In this document: positions 37,919 through 48,874 of the stretch, piece by piece
Position numbering within the stretch: position 1 is the first letter of the stretch
Layout: the number at the start of each line of letters is the position of its first letter
Assembly (NCBI GenBank): GCA_905234485.1
Contig: CAJOHV010000001.1
Coordinates: 43,744-107,743 of the forward strand
Length of the DNA stretch: 64,000 bases
Source of the DNA: an uncultured Bacteroidales bacterium
GTDB lineage: Bacteria > Bacteroidota > Bacteroidia > Bacteroidales > UBA932
Direction of reading: 5' to 3'
The notes under the pieces: generated by a model
Database searches by the model: none
Told to the model about the DNA's origin: nothing
The model's input: the letters and a program-made list of their open reading frames with translations, nothing else
Translations under genes and position numbers: made by a program

Positions 37919-38572
37919 TTTCACCATGTCCTCGTTGGCGGTGATGTAGATCTCCACGCGACGGTTCTTGGCGCGGCCTTCTTCGGTCTCGTTGTCAGCA
38001 ATGGGCTTGTTGAAGGAAAGACCCTGGGCATAGAGGTGGTTGGCATCCATACCGTCCTTCTTGAGTTCCTTCTTCACAGCGTCTGCCCTCTTCTGGGAAA
38101 CCTTCTCGTTAGCCTCGGCGGTGCCCACGTTATCGGTGTGGCCGAGGATGGTGATGTCCGCGTTGGAGCCGAGATCCTGGAGGACAGTAGCGAACTGCTT
38201 GAGGGACTCCTTGGACTCTGCGCTGAGTTCAGAGCTGTTGAAATCGAAGAGAATTCCGCTGGAGAATGTGACCTTGATGGCCTCGAAGCCGTTGGCATCG
38301 GTGATGGTCTCAATCTTGGCAGCCTCGATCTTCTCGAGTTCCTTTGCCTTCTTGTCCATAACTGCGCCGATGGTGGTTCCGGTCGCCGCTCCTGCTGCGC
38401 CACCGATAGCGGCTCCCTTGAGAGCACCCTCTGTGTCACCGGTGATGAGGTAGCCGATACCTGCGCCGACCGCGGCGCCGCCTACTGCACCCGCGAACAG
38501 GCCTTTGAGAGTTGCACAAGACGGAGCGAGAAGCAATGCCGCTGCCGCCACTACGAGTAAACCTTTCTTCAT
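37892..38572 (-). CDS. OmpA family lipoprotein with glycine-zipper domain
   Basis: Gly-rich GAVGGAAVGAGIGYLITG...; OmpA motif ITILGHTDNVGTAEANEKVSQKRADAVKKEL...NRRVEIYI. Confidence 0.9.
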   Translation of the reverse strand: MKKGLLVVAAAALLLAPSCATLKGLFAGAVGGAAVGAGIGYLITGDTEGALKGAAIGGAAGAATGTTIGAVMDKKAKELEKIEAAKIETITDANGFEAIKVTFSSGILFDFNSSELSAESKESLKQFATVLQDLGSNADITILGHTDNVGTAEANEKVSQKRADAVKKELKKDGMDANHLYAQGLSFNKPIADNETEEGRAKNRRVEIYITANEDMVKAVEAGTLK

Positions 38573-38609
38573 AATTTTAATGTATTAAATGGTTAATAAA
38601 AAAAGTGTG

Positions 38610-40673
38610 TTATCCAATTGTCGCACCGTTGACCAGCGCCTCTTCGGGCGAGACGATTCGCATCTTTCCGTCGCCCTGGCGAGCCATCAGGATCATACCC
38701 TTCGACTCGATTCCGCGGATTACGCGCGGAGCGAGGTTGGCAAGGATGCAGATTTGTTTTCCGACCATCTGCTCGGGGGTATAGTACTCGGCGATACCGC
38801 TCACTATCACCCTCTTGTCGATGCCGGTGTCTATGGTCAACTTGAGTAATTTGTCCGTCTTCGGGACGCGCTCGGCCTCCAGAACGGTAGCGGTGCGTAT
38901 GTCCATAGCCTCGAACTGGTCGAAGGTTACTTCGGCCTTCTGCGGTTCCACATGCGCAGCAGCCTCGGCTGCCGCAGCCGCCTTAGCCGCCGCCTCGCGC
39001 TCCTCGCGGATGCGCGCCAGCCTGTCCAGCTGCGCCTGAATGGCATCATCCTCAATCTTCTCGAAGAGCAGCTCGGCCGCGCCGATCTGATGGCCTGCGG
39101 GCAGGATTTCCTCACGGCCGAGCAGATCCCACTCCAGCGGCGAATCTATCATCTTGCGGAGCTTCTCAGCAGCGAACGGGGTGAAGGGCTCGAAAGCAAT
39201 TGCCAGGTCAGCGCAAATCTGCAGACAGACATTGAGTATCGTCCCCGTGCGTGCCATGTCGGTCTTCGCGACCTTCCACGGCTCGGTGTCGGAGATATAT
39301 TTGTTGCCCACGCGGGCCATGCTCATCGCATCTTTCAGAGCCTCCCGGAAACGATAGTTCTCGAGGTTCTTCTCCAGCGAAGCACGCAGCGCAGGAATCT
39401 CATCCAGCGCTTCCCTATCAATAGCTTCAAGTTTGCCCGCTGCCGGCACTTTGCCTTCGAAGTACTTATGAGTTAGCACCACGGCGCGGTTCACGAAGTT
39501 GCCGAAAATAGCCACCAGCTCGGAGTTGTTGCGGACCTGGAAGTCCTTCCAACTGAAATCGTTGTCCTTGGTTTCAGGAGCGTTGGCTGTGAGAACATAG
39601 CGGAGCACGTCCTGCTTTCCGGGGAAATCCTCAAGATACTCGTGCGCCCACACTGCCCAGCCACGCGAAGTCGAGATCTTGTCGCCCTCCAAATTCAAAA
39701 ATTCATTGGACGGAACGTTGTCCGGGAGGATGTAGCCGTCGCCATAGGCCTTCAGCATCGAAGGGAAGACGATGCAGTGGAAGACGATATTGTCCTTGCC
39801 GATGAAATGCACGAGCTTCGTGTCTTCACTCTTCCACCACTTCTCCCAGTCGTTCGGGAGCAGTTGCTTCGTATTGCTGATGTAACCGATGGGAGCGTCG
39901 AACCAGACATAGAGGACTTTGCCCTCGGCGCCCTCGACGGGCACTGGCACGCCCCAGTCCAGGTCACGTGTGACCGCACGGGGCTGCAGACCGCCGTCGA
40001 GCCAGCTCTTCACCTGGCCATAGACGTTCGACCTCCATTCCTTATGTCCGTCAAGTATCCATTCGCGCAGCCACTGCTCGTAGTCCTGCAGGGGCAGATA
40101 CCAGTGGGTCGTTTCTTTCTTGATGGGCTCGGCGCCGCTGAGTTTGCTCTTGGGGTTGATCAGTTCTTCCGGGCTGAGGGTGCTGCCGCACTTCTCGCAC
40201 TGGTCGCCATAGGCATCGGGGTTACCGCACTTGGGGCAGGTTCCCACTATGTAACGGTCCGCCAAAAAGGTCTTAGCCTCCGGATCGTAGTACTGCTCGG
40301 TGGTCTTCGTGATGAACTTTCCGGAATCGTATAACTTCTTGAAGAACTCGGAAGCGGTCTCTTCGTGGATCTTGGACGAAGTGCGTCCGTACACGTCGAA
40401 ATTGATTCCAAAGCCCTTGAATGAATCCGAGATTATCTTGTCGTATTTGTCAACTATATCCTGCGGGGAGCAACCCTGCTGACGGGCCTTGATGGTGATG
40501 GGCACTCCGTGCTCGTCGCTTCCGCACACGAACAGGACGTCGCGTCCTCTCATACGCAGATAACGGACGTAAATGTCCGCAGGCACGTAAACTCCTGCGA
40601 GGTGTCCGATATGCACGGGGCCGTTGGCGTAGGGCAAGGCCGCTGTCACGAGCGTTCTTTTGTAGTCTTTCAT
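38610..40673 (-). CDS. metG: Methionyl-tRNA synthetase
   Basis: [28 protein letters not shown]; zinc [19 protein letters not shown]-terminal tRNA-binding domain. Confidence 0.96.
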   Translation of the reverse strand: MKDYKRTLVTAALPYANGPVHIGHLAGVYVPADIYVRYLRMRGRDVLFVCGSDEHGVPITIKARQQGCSPQDIVDKYDKIISDSFKGFGINFDVYGRTSSKIHEETASEFFKKLYDSGKFITKTTEQYYDPEAKTFLADRYIVGTCPKCGNPDAYGDQCEKCGSTLSPEELINPKSKLSGAEPIKKETTHWYLPLQDYEQWLREWILDGHKEWRSNVYGQVKSWLDGGLQPRAVTRDLDWGVPVPVEGAEGKVLYVWFDAPIGYISNTKQLLPNDWEKWWKSEDTKLVHFIGKDNIVFHCIVFPSMLKAYGDGYILPDNVPSNEFLNLEGDKISTSRGWAVWAHEYLEDFPGKQDVLRYVLTANAPETKDNDFSWKDFQVRNNSELVAIFGNFVNRAVVLTHKYFEGKVPAAGKLEAIDREALDEIPALRASLEKNLENYRFREALKDAMSMARVGNKYISDTEPWKVAKTDMARTGTILNVCLQICADLAIAFEPFTPFAAEKLRKMIDSPLEWDLLGREEILPAGHQIGAAELLFEKIEDDAIQAQLDRLARIREEREAAAKAAAAAEAAAHVEPQKAEVTFDQFEAMDIRTATVLEAERVPKTDKLLKLTIDTGIDKRVIVSGIAEYYTPEQMVGKQICILANLAPRVIRGIESKGMILMARQGDGKMRIVSPEEALVNGATIG

Positions 40674-42655
40674 TTCTTAATCTTCTTCGTAAGTTCTCTC
40701 TGGAACTTCTGGAACTTCACAAGCGCCTGCATAATCTTCAACTGCTCTGCGGAGTCGGTGGTCTTCGCGAGCGAATCTTTCAGGAAATCTATCTTCATCT
40801 GCACGCGGCGCTCGGCGTACATAAGGATAGTTTTCGGCACATAATTGACCAGCCACGACTCCACACTCATCATCGAATCGGTGAAGTTCTGCACCGTAAT
40901 CTGGTATTTTTCTATCGATAGGTCTGCTGTGACCTTGCGTATTTCGGGGTCCGGGCTGTCGAACAGACGGCGGATAATGCCGTCCTGGTCCAAACCTTCG
41001 CAATAAGCGTCCACGAACGCATCATAGGTCTTGCGATAAACGGTATTCTGCATCTCGGAGCCGTCTTCTTCGATTGCTCCGCGGATGAAATCGGTCACAT
41101 TGGAGACTTCCTCGGTGTAGTACTCAGAATCCGTCTCGAACTTCATCGGGAGGTCGCCATAGCGGAGCAGGAAACTGAGGATATCCGCCTCCAGCGGCGC
41201 GAGCAGTTTGTTCTCGAAGACTATCTCCTGCGGGCGGACGGGCATAAACTCGGGCGCATCCATCTCCTCGGCCGGAGCCATCTCCTCCAGTCCTTCGTCG
41301 GCCGCACGGGCCGCGCGTCTCACCTCTCTCTCACGAGCCTTCTCAGCATCCTCACGCGCCCTCTCCCGCGTCTTCACGATACGGTCGAAGATAATCTGCG
41401 CCTCCATGCCGAACTTGGCCGCCGTCTCCTGGACGTAGACCGAACGCTGGACGGCGTCCGGAATAAGGGCGATAGTGTCTGCGATATCGTTGATGAGACC
41501 CGACTTCTTATACGGGTCGCCGGCCGCTTCCTCGAGCAGCAGATCTGTCTTGAACGAGATGAAATCGCGCTCGTTCGCCGCTATATAGTCCTGCACCTCC
41601 TGCAGGCTGTGCGTACGGCCGAAACTGTCCGGATCTTCGCCCTCGGGCAGCAGCACTATTCGTACGTTCATTCCCTCCGGCAGCACGAGGTCCGTGCCGC
41701 GGATGGCGGCGTGGATGCCCGCCGAATCACCGTCGTACATGATGGTCATGTTATTGGTGAAACGGTGGATCAGCCGCACCTGCTCCACGGTCAGGGACGT
41801 GCCGCACGAGGCGACCACGTTCGTCACTCCCAGTTGCTGCATGGTGATGACGTCCACGTTACCCTCCACCAGAATACATTTGTCCTGCCTGGAAATCTCC
41901 GATTTCGCGAAGTAAATGCCCAGCAGGGCTTTGCTCTTGACGTAGATCTCCGTCTCCGGGGAGTTGACGTATTTCGCGGGGTTGTCGCTTTTCAGCGTAC
42001 GGCCGGAGAATGCTATCACGCGGCCGGCGAGCGAGTGGATCGGGAACATCACGCGCTCGCGGAAGCGGTCAGCGAGCGAGCCGTCTTCGTGCTGCACGGT
42101 CAAGCCGGCCGCGATCAGATACTCGGGCTTGTAACCCGCCGCGATTGCAGCGTCGGTGAGAGCCGAGCGGCCGGACGGCGCCCAGCCGAGGCCCCATTTG
42201 GCGATGGTCGCGTCTTCGATACCGCGAGCGTGATAATATGCCAGACCGACGTTCTTTCCCTCGGGAGTCTGCAACTGTTCATAGAAGAACTTGTGCGCGA
42301 ACTCGCTCACCAGCAGGATGCTCTCCCTGCGCTGGCGGTTGGCAATCTCCTCCGCGGACAGTTCTTCTTCCTGAATCTCTATGTGATACTTCTGCGCCAG
42401 ATAACGCAGCGCCGCCGGATAATCGAGATGCTCATATTCCATCACGAAGCCCACGGCGGTGCCGGCCTTGCCGCAGCCGAAGCATTTGTAGATACCCTTC
42501 GAAGGGGTCACATAGAACGAAGGAGTCTTCTCGTTGTGGAAAGGACAGCAAGCCACCAGGCTGGCTCCGCGCCTCTTGAGCGAGACGAAGTCGCCGACGA
42601 CCTCCTCAACCCGGGCCGTCTCAAGGATTAGGTTTACTGTCTCCTGGGGAATCAT
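40670..42655 (-). CDS. dnaG: DNA primase
   Basis: [63 protein letters not shown]. Confidence 0.96.
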   Translation of the reverse strand: MIPQETVNLILETARVEEVVGDFVSLKRRGASLVACCPFHNEKTPSFYVTPSKGIYKCFGCGKAGTAVGFVMEYEHLDYPAALRYLAQKYHIEIQEEELSAEEIANRQRRESILLVSEFAHKFFYEQLQTPEGKNVGLAYYHARGIEDATIAKWGLGWAPSGRSALTDAAIAAGYKPEYLIAAGLTVQHEDGSLADRFRERVMFPIHSLAGRVIAFSGRTLKSDNPAKYVNSPETEIYVKSKALLGIYFAKSEISRQDKCILVEGNVDVITMQQLGVTNVVASCGTSLTVEQVRLIHRFTNNMTIMYDGDSAGIHAAIRGTDLVLPEGMNVRIVLLPEGEDPDSFGRTHSLQEVQDYIAANERDFISFKTDLLLEEAAGDPYKKSGLINDIADTIALIPDAVQRSVYVQETAAKFGMEAQIIFDRIVKTRERAREDAEKAREREVRRAARAADEGLEEMAPAEEMDAPEFMPVRPQEIVFENKLLAPLEADILSFLLRYGDLPMKFETDSEYYTEEVSNVTDFIRGAIEEDGSEMQNTVYRKTYDAFVDAYCEGLDQDGIIRRLFDSPDPEIRKVTADLSIEKYQITVQNFTDSMMSVESWLVNYVPKTILMYAERRVQMKIDFLKDSLAKTTDSAEQLKIMQALVKFQKFQRELTKKIKK

Positions 42656-44872
42656 TTAAGACGCTACTTCACAGATGAATTTTATACGGGTAAGGCGGAT
42701 TTCCATCTCGGAATAGTCGTTCTCGAGGGCGCGGATGGCGTCGTCGAGCGAATCCGAAGCGGCTTCGTGGCGGAAATAATCCATCAGTTCAGCCACCACA
42801 TCGGGCTCCACCTCCTGGTTGACATAGTAATTGATATTCAGACGGGTGCCGGCGGACACTATCGTCTCCACCTCCGTCAGCAGATCGCACATAGGCATAT
42901 CCAGACCCTTCGCGATGTCGTCGAACGGCAGGCGCTTGTCGATCATGCCGATAATCTGAATCTTCACGGCCGACTTGCTCGCGGTGCTCTTCACGATGAG
43001 GTCCTGCGGGCGCTCGATCTCGTTCTCATCCACATATTTCGCTATGAGATCGATGAACGGCTGGCCGTATTTCTTCGCCTTTCCTTCACCCACTCCCTGG
43101 CAGTTCTTCAGTTCTTCCAGGGTGATAGGATAAAGGATGCTCATATCGTCCAGCGCCGGATCGCCGAAGAGTATCCACGGCTGGAGATCCAGTTTGTGCG
43201 CGAGGTCCTTGCGGAGGTCCTTGAGCATGGCGAGCAGCACGGGATCTCCCCCGCCGCCCTTCATAGCCGCGGCATTTGCCGCCGCATCTTCGTCGTCCTC
43301 TTCGTCGTCCGGCGAGCCGTCGCCAGTGAACACGCGGTCTTCAACCAGATTCAGTTGCCAAGGATTCTCGAGGAACTGCTTTCCGAGCGGAGTCACGAAG
43401 ATGAGTCCATAGGTCTCGATCTCCTTGTCCAGCAGGTGCATGATGAGACCCTGGTGGATGACCGTCGCCCAGAACTTGTCAGTATGTTCATCTCCGGCGC
43501 CGAAGTACTGGATCTTGTCGTGGTGGTAACTCTTCACCAGAGCGGTGTCGTTGCCTGACAGAATCGCGGCGAGATGCTCCAGTTTGAAGTGTTCCTTCAG
43601 CGAAAGGATGAGTTTGATAACGAGTTTCATCTCCGCGCGGCCGTCGAAGACCTTGCGAGGATGCAGGCAGTTGTCGCAGATGCCGCAGTTGTCGTTTGGA
43701 TAATCCTCACCGAAATAACCGAGCAGCAGCCTTCTGCGGCAGTCGCTGGATTCAGCGTACGCCACCACTTCGTTCAGCAGTTGCTTGTTGATTTCCTGCT
43801 CGGACACGGGCTTGCCGCGCATAAACTTCTCCAGTTTCTGGATGTCCTTGTAACTGTAGTAGGTTATGCAGAGGCCTTCCCCGCCGTCGCGGCCGGCGCG
43901 GCCTGTTTCCTGGTAGTAACTCTCCACGCTCTTCGGGATGTCGTAGTGGATCACGAACCTGATATCGGGTTTATCGATGCCCATACCGAAGGCGATTGTG
44001 GCCACTATCACGTTGACGTCCTCCATCAGGAACTTGTCCTGATTCTCCGCGCGCACTTTGGCGTCCAGACCAGCGTGGTACGGGAGCGCCTTGATGCCGT
44101 TGATCTGCAGGAACTCCGCCATCTCCTCCACCTTGCGGCGGCTGAGGCAGTAGACGATGCCCGACTTGCCGGGATGCTGGCGGATGAAGCGGACTATGTC
44201 CTTGTCCGCGTCCACCTTGTCGCGCACCTCGTAATACAGGTTCGGGCGGTTGAACGAAGATTTATAGACCACGGCGTCCGGAATCGCGAGCGTCTTGAGG
44301 ATATCGCTCTGCACCTTCGGGGTCGCGGTCGCAGTAAGGGCGATAATCGGAGCCCTGCCGATAGTATCAACGATGGGGCGGATTCGGCGGTACTCCGGGC
44401 GGAAGTCGTGGCCCCACTCTGAAATACAGTGCGCTTCATCCACCGCGTAGAAGGAAATCTTTATTGTCCTCAGGAACGCCACGTTCTCGCCCTTGGTGAG
44501 CGATTCCGGCGCGACATAGAGGATCTTGGTCTTGCCTTCCTTGATGTCGTTCTTGACTTCTTCGATCTGAGGTCTGGAGAGCGAGGAATTGAGGAAGTGC
44601 GCTATGCTTTCGTTACCGGACACAAAGCCCCTGATAGCGTCCACCTGATTTTTCATCAGAGCGATGAGAGGGGAAATAACGATCGCGGTACCGTCCATCA
44701 GCAGCGCGGGCAACTGGTAACAAAGCGATTTGCCGCCGCCCGTGGGCATAAGCACGAAACAGTCCTTTCCGTCCGTCAGGTCTTTGATGATCTCTTCCTG
44801 ATCTCCCTTGAACCCGTCGTAACCGAAGAACTCCTTGAGTGTCTTGCGTATTTCTGCCGATGTGACTGACAT
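42656..44872 (-). CDS. recQ: ATP-dependent DNA helicase RecQ
   Basis: VLMPTGGGKSLCYQLPALL; DEAHCISEWGHDFRPEYRRI; QETGRAGRDGGEGLCITYYS; HRDC domain. Confidence 0.95.
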   Translation of the reverse strand: MSVTSAEIRKTLKEFFGYDGFKGDQEEIIKDLTDGKDCFVLMPTGGGKSLCYQLPALLMDGTAIVISPLIALMKNQVDAIRGFVSGNESIAHFLNSSLSRPQIEEVKNDIKEGKTKILYVAPESLTKGENVAFLRTIKISFYAVDEAHCISEWGHDFRPEYRRIRPIVDTIGRAPIIALTATATPKVQSDILKTLAIPDAVVYKSSFNRPNLYYEVRDKVDADKDIVRFIRQHPGKSGIVYCLSRRKVEEMAEFLQINGIKALPYHAGLDAKVRAENQDKFLMEDVNVIVATIAFGMGIDKPDIRFVIHYDIPKSVESYYQETGRAGRDGGEGLCITYYSYKDIQKLEKFMRGKPVSEQEINKQLLNEVVAYAESSDCRRRLLLGYFGEDYPNDNCGICDNCLHPRKVFDGRAEMKLVIKLILSLKEHFKLEHLAAILSGNDTALVKSYHHDKIQYFGAGDEHTDKFWATVIHQGLIMHLLDKEIETYGLIFVTPLGKQFLENPWQLNLVEDRVFTGDGSPDDEEDDEDAAANAAAMKGGGGDPVLLAMLKDLRKDLAHKLDLQPWILFGDPALDDMSILYPITLEELKNCQGVGEGKAKKYGQPFIDLIAKYVDENEIERPQDLIVKSTASKSAVKIQIIGMIDKRLPFDDIAKGLDMPMCDLLTEVETIVSAGTRLNINYYVNQEVEPDVVAELMDYFRHEAASDSLDDAIRALENDYSEMEIRLTRIKFICEVAS

Positions 44873-44880
44873 AGTTCTTT

Positions 44881-46116
44881 CTAGAATGTGTGTATTGCGA
44901 GGCCCGATCTGAGTTTTGGCTCAAACCAGGTGGTTTTCGGAGGCATTATGTTTCCGCTGTCCGCGATATCCGTGATCTGTTTCATGCTCACGGGATACAG
45001 GGCGAAAGCAATCTTCATCTCACCGCTGTCCACCCTGCGCTTTAGTTCGCCAAGGCCCCTGATTCCGCCCACGAAGTCGATGCGGTCGTCTGTGCGGAGG
45101 TCTTTGATTCCGAACACGGGGCCGAGCACCCTGCTTGACAGGATCGTGACATCGAGCACGCCTATCGGGTCGTGGTCGTCGTAGGTTCCCGGACGGGCCC
45201 TGAGTTGATACCACTTCCCTTCCAGATACATCGAGAAGGTGTGCAGTTCGTCAGGAGTATAGATCTCCGTTCCCTGGCAGGTGACATCGAAGGTCTCGCC
45301 GAGGATGCCGATCACCTGGCTCGGAGTCAGACCATTGAGGTCTTTCAGCACGCGGTTGTAGTCCAACACCTTGAGTTGATCCTCGGGGAAGCACACTGCC
45401 ATGAAGTAGTTGTACTCTTCCTCGCCAGTATGGTTCGGGTTTTTCTTGGCCCTTTCAGCGCCCACGCGGGCCGCGGCGGCGCTGCGATGGTGGCCGTCGG
45501 CGATATAGAAGGCGTCGATCTTCTCGGTGAAGAGTTTAGTGATCTCCGCAATCAGTTTGTCATCGTCGATTACCCAGAATTCGTGGCCGAAGTTATTCTC
45601 GTCCGTGAACTTGTACTCCGAAGGCTTCTTCACGGTGTCCGCGATAATCTGCTCCAGTTCCGGCTGGTGTTTGAAGGCAAAGAACACGGGCTCGATGTTC
45701 GCGCTCTGGATTTCCACATGCTTCATGCGGTCGTCTTCCTTGTCCTTGCGGGTCAGTTCGTGCTTCTTGATGCGACCCTCGACATAGTCTGCCGAATTCG
45801 CGCAGAGCACATATCCGTACTGAGTACGGCCGCCCATAGTCTGGGCATAGATATAGTAGCAAGGCTTCGAATCGCGCACGAGCCAGCCCTTCTCCTGCCA
45901 CTTCTTGAAGTTCTCCACCGCCTTGGCGTAGACCTTCGGATCGTGCTCCTCGGGCATGGGATCGAAATCGATCTCCGGCTTGGTGATATGCAGAAGCGAC
46001 TTCTCCCCCGCCATCTTGCGGGCCTCCTCGGAATCGAGGACATCGTACGGTGGAGCGGCTACTTCGGTAACGAGATTCTTGGGCGGACGAACTGCCGCAA
46101 AGGGTCTTACTTTCAT
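44881..46116 (-). CDS. DUF1015 family protein
   Basis: [52 protein letters not shown]; adjacent to serA/serC. Confidence 0.88.
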   Translation of the reverse strand: MKVRPFAAVRPPKNLVTEVAAPPYDVLDSEEARKMAGEKSLLHITKPEIDFDPMPEEHDPKVYAKAVENFKKWQEKGWLVRDSKPCYYIYAQTMGGRTQYGYVLCANSADYVEGRIKKHELTRKDKEDDRMKHVEIQSANIEPVFFAFKHQPELEQIIADTVKKPSEYKFTDENNFGHEFWVIDDDKLIAEITKLFTEKIDAFYIADGHHRSAAAARVGAERAKKNPNHTGEEEYNYFMAVCFPEDQLKVLDYNRVLKDLNGLTPSQVIGILGETFDVTCQGTEIYTPDELHTFSMYLEGKWYQLRARPGTYDDHDPIGVLDVTILSSRVLGPVFGIKDLRTDDRIDFVGGIRGLGELKRRVDSGEMKIAFALYPVSMKQITDIADSGNIMPPKTTWFEPKLRSGLAIHTF

Positions 46117-47033
46117 TTGTTAACCTGGAATTTAGTGTTGCCGGTAAGGGCGAAATCTACTATCTGGCGTGCAGCCGCGAGGCCGGCGTTGATGTTCGCC
46201 TCGGCTGTCTGAGCGCCCATCTTCTTGGGGGTCGCGAAGACACGCAGTCCGAACTTCTCCTGCAGAGCGGCGAGGTTATCCGGAGCCACATCGGTGACAT
46301 ACTTGAGGTCCGCGCGATCCTCCAGGGCCTTCTCCAGACCAGCCTCATCGATGACTTCCTTGCGGGCTGTGTTCACGAGAGTCGCGCCCTTGGGCATCTT
46401 GGTGATAAGGTCGTAGTTAATGCTGCCTATGGTCGACGGCAGGGCGGGAATATGCAGGCTGAGATAATCGCTGCCTTCGTAGAGTTCGTCCAGAGTGTGA
46501 ACCGGCTCCGCTCCGCCGGCGAGAATCTGCTCGTCCGTGAGGAACGGGTCAAGGGCCTTGACCTTCATTCCGAGGGCCTTCGCTTTCGCGCCCACGAGAC
46601 GGCCTACGTTGCCGAATGCCTGGATTCCGAGGGTCTTGCCCTGAATCTCCGAGCCCGTGGCGGGCGTGAACTGCGTCCTGGCCATGAAGATCATCATCGC
46701 GATCGCGAGTTCGGCCACGGCGTTCGAGTTCTGGCCCGGGGTGTTCATAACCACCACGCCGGCCTTCGTCGCGGCCTCCAGATCGACATTGTCATATCCG
46801 GCTCCGGCGCGCACGACAATCTTGAGCTTCGGGGCGGCCGCGATAACCTCGGCGGTCACCTTGTCTGAGCGGATGATCATCGCCTCAGCGTCTGCGACGG
46901 CTTTTACGAGATCCGCCTGGGCCTCGTATTTTTCAAACAGCACGACTTCGTGTCCGGCGGCCTCGAGGATATCCTTGATACCCTTAACAGCCACAGCCGC
47001 GAACGGCTTCTGAGTAGCAACCAGTACTTTCAT
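46113..47033 (-). CDS. serA: D-3-phosphoglycerate dehydrogenase-like 2-hydroxyacid dehydrogenase
   Basis: [62 protein letters not shown]. Confidence 0.88.
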   Translation of the reverse strand: MKVLVATQKPFAAVAVKGIKDILEAAGHEVVLFEKYEAQADLVKAVADAEAMIIRSDKVTAEVIAAAPKLKIVVRAGAGYDNVDLEAATKAGVVVMNTPGQNSNAVAELAIAMMIFMARTQFTPATGSEIQGKTLGIQAFGNVGRLVGAKAKALGMKVKALDPFLTDEQILAGGAEPVHTLDELYEGSDYLSLHIPALPSTIGSINYDLITKMPKGATLVNTARKEVIDEAGLEKALEDRADLKYVTDVAPDNLAALQEKFGLRVFATPKKMGAQTAEANINAGLAAARQIVDFALTGNTKFQVNK

Positions 47034-48106
47034 TATGCGTGAATTTTTTCAAACTCCTGCATGCAGGCGACGAGGGCCTTGACGTCCTCGAGGGTGCAGG
47101 CGTTGTAAATCGATGCGCGGAATCCGCCCACGCTGCGGTGGCCTTTCAGGCCGACCATGTCGTGCTCCTTCGCGAACGCGAGGAACTCGTCCTGCAGTTC
47201 TTCGTAGCCGGGGGCCATCACGAAGCAGACGTTCATGATTGAACGGTCTTCCTTCGCGGCAGTTCCCACGAACAGCGGGTTACGGTCGATCTCGGCATAC
47301 AGCGCCTCGGCCTTTTCGTCGTTGCGCTTCTTCATGGCTGCGACTCCGCCCTGGTCCTTGATCCAGTGCAGCGTCCTGTTCATCACGTACAGCGGCAGCA
47401 CGGCCGGGGTGTTGAACATGGAGAGTTTGTCGATATGGGTGTGCAGGTCCAGCATAGTCGGGATGTACCTGCTGACCTTTCCGAGGGCATCCAATTTCAC
47501 GATTGCGAAGGTGCAGCCGGCAGGGCCGACGTTCTTCTGGGCGCCGCCGTAGATCATCGCGTACTTGGAGACGTCCACCGGCCGGCTCATGATGTCCGAA
47601 GACATATCCGCGATCAGCGGAACGGGGCTGTCGAGGTCTTTCTTGATCTCCGTGCCGTAGATCGTGTTGTTCGTGGTGATATGGAAATAGTCCACGTCAC
47701 TCGGAATCACGAAGTCTTTCGGGATGTACGAATAATTCTTGTCAGACGAACTGGCGAGGGCGTACGCGTCGCCATAGGCTTTCGCCTCCTTCAGGGCCTT
47801 CTTCGCCCACACTCCCGTCTCCAGGTAGGCCGCCTTCTTCTCGAGGAAGTTCAGCGCCACGAAGAGGAACTCCATGCTGGCTCCGCCGGGCAGGAAAACC
47901 ACCTCATATCCCTCGGGGATATTGAGGATTTCCTTCCAGAGCGCGCGGGTTTCGTCCATCACGGCGTCCCACTCCTTGGTACGGTGAGAAATGCAAAGCA
48001 GGGACACACCAGTCCCCGCAAAATCTTTTATCGCATCGATAGTCGCGTCCAGCGCTTCCTGCGGAAGCAGACAGGGACCGGCATTGAAAACGTGTTTTTT
48101 ACCCAT
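47033..48106 (-). CDS. serC: Phosphoserine aminotransferase
   Basis: [23 protein letters not shown]...[33 protein letters not shown]. Confidence 0.95.
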   Translation of the reverse strand: MGKKHVFNAGPCLLPQEALDATIDAIKDFAGTGVSLLCISHRTKEWDAVMDETRALWKEILNIPEGYEVVFLPGGASMEFLFVALNFLEKKAAYLETGVWAKKALKEAKAYGDAYALASSSDKNYSYIPKDFVIPSDVDYFHITTNNTIYGTEIKKDLDSPVPLIADMSSDIMSRPVDVSKYAMIYGGAQKNVGPAGCTFAIVKLDALGKVSRYIPTMLDLHTHIDKLSMFNTPAVLPLYVMNRTLHWIKDQGGVAAMKKRNDEKAEALYAEIDRNPLFVGTAAKEDRSIMNVCFVMAPGYEELQDEFLAFAKEHDMVGLKGHRSVGGFRASIYNACTLEDVKALVACMQEFEKIHA

Positions 48107-48119
48107 GATATAGTATAAG

Positions 48120-48728
48120 TTATAAATTTCCGATAGTGAAGTTAGTGATATTTTTAGTTCTTTCCAAGAAATCCTCCTCCTGAGCCAGCCTTACCCTGAC
48201 CTGCATGCTGCAGCTCGCCTCGAAGCGCTGGTCGCGGCTCGGAAGGCCCAGGTCCTTGACTACTTTCATCACTTCGGGCATCTGAGCGTAGTCGAAGCTG
48301 AGTTCGTACCACTTCCCCGCTACTTTTTCTATTATTTGAGCATTATTGATAGCGTCTGCAGTAGAGGATTTGTAGGCTCTGATAAGGCCGGGTATTCCCA
48401 GTTTTATTCCGCCGAAGTATCGCACCACGACGACGGCGACGTCGCTCAGGCCGGCGCTGTCGATCTGGCCCAGAATGGGCCTGCCAGCCGACCCGGCAGG
48501 CTCGCCGTCGTCGCTAGCGCGCCAGACTTCGCCCTTCAGCCCGATTCTGTAGGCCACGCAATGATGACGGGCGTCGTGGTACTCCTTGCGGGCTTTTTCC
48601 AGAAGCGACTTCACCTCTTCCTCGCTCTCTACCGGATAAGCGAGAGCGATGAAGCGGCTGCCCTGGTCCTTGAAAAGACCTTCGGAAGGTGCTGCGATAC
48701 TTTTGTATGTGTCCTGGATTGCCGCCAT
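48120..48728 (-). CDS. YigZ/IMPACT family protein
   Basis: [14 protein letters not shown]...[50 protein letters not shown]. Confidence 0.92.
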   Translation of the reverse strand: MAAIQDTYKSIAAPSEGLFKDQGSRFIALAYPVESEEEVKSLLEKARKEYHDARHHCVAYRIGLKGEVWRASDDGEPAGSAGRPILGQIDSAGLSDVAVVVVRYFGGIKLGIPGLIRAYKSSTADAINNAQIIEKVAGKWYELSFDYAQMPEVMKVVKDLGLPSRDQRFEASCSMQVRVRLAQEEDFLERTKNITNFTIGNL

Positions 48729-48818
48729 ACTTCTCAAATTTACAATTTTTCCTTCGGATACCGTGCGCACCCTCCGTTTTTTCCACGAGTGAACATGCGA
48801 AAACACACCCAAAACGAA

Positions 48819-48847
48819 CGTACCCTCGGCTTTTCACCGAGGGTACG
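48819..48847 (-). terminator. Hairpin downstream of the fimbrillin locus, member of an oriented hairpin family
   Basis: CGTACCCTCGG...CCGAGGGTACG; on - strand followed by TTCGTTTTGGG. Confidence 0.65.
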
Positions 48848-48874
48848 CACACCTAAAGGTGATTGTTATTACGG

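Noticed and set aside
44881-48106. DUF1015-serA-serC cluster as a novel system
   Set aside because: A serine-biosynthesis grouping that appears common in Bacteroidetes; nothing unusual in the sequence here.
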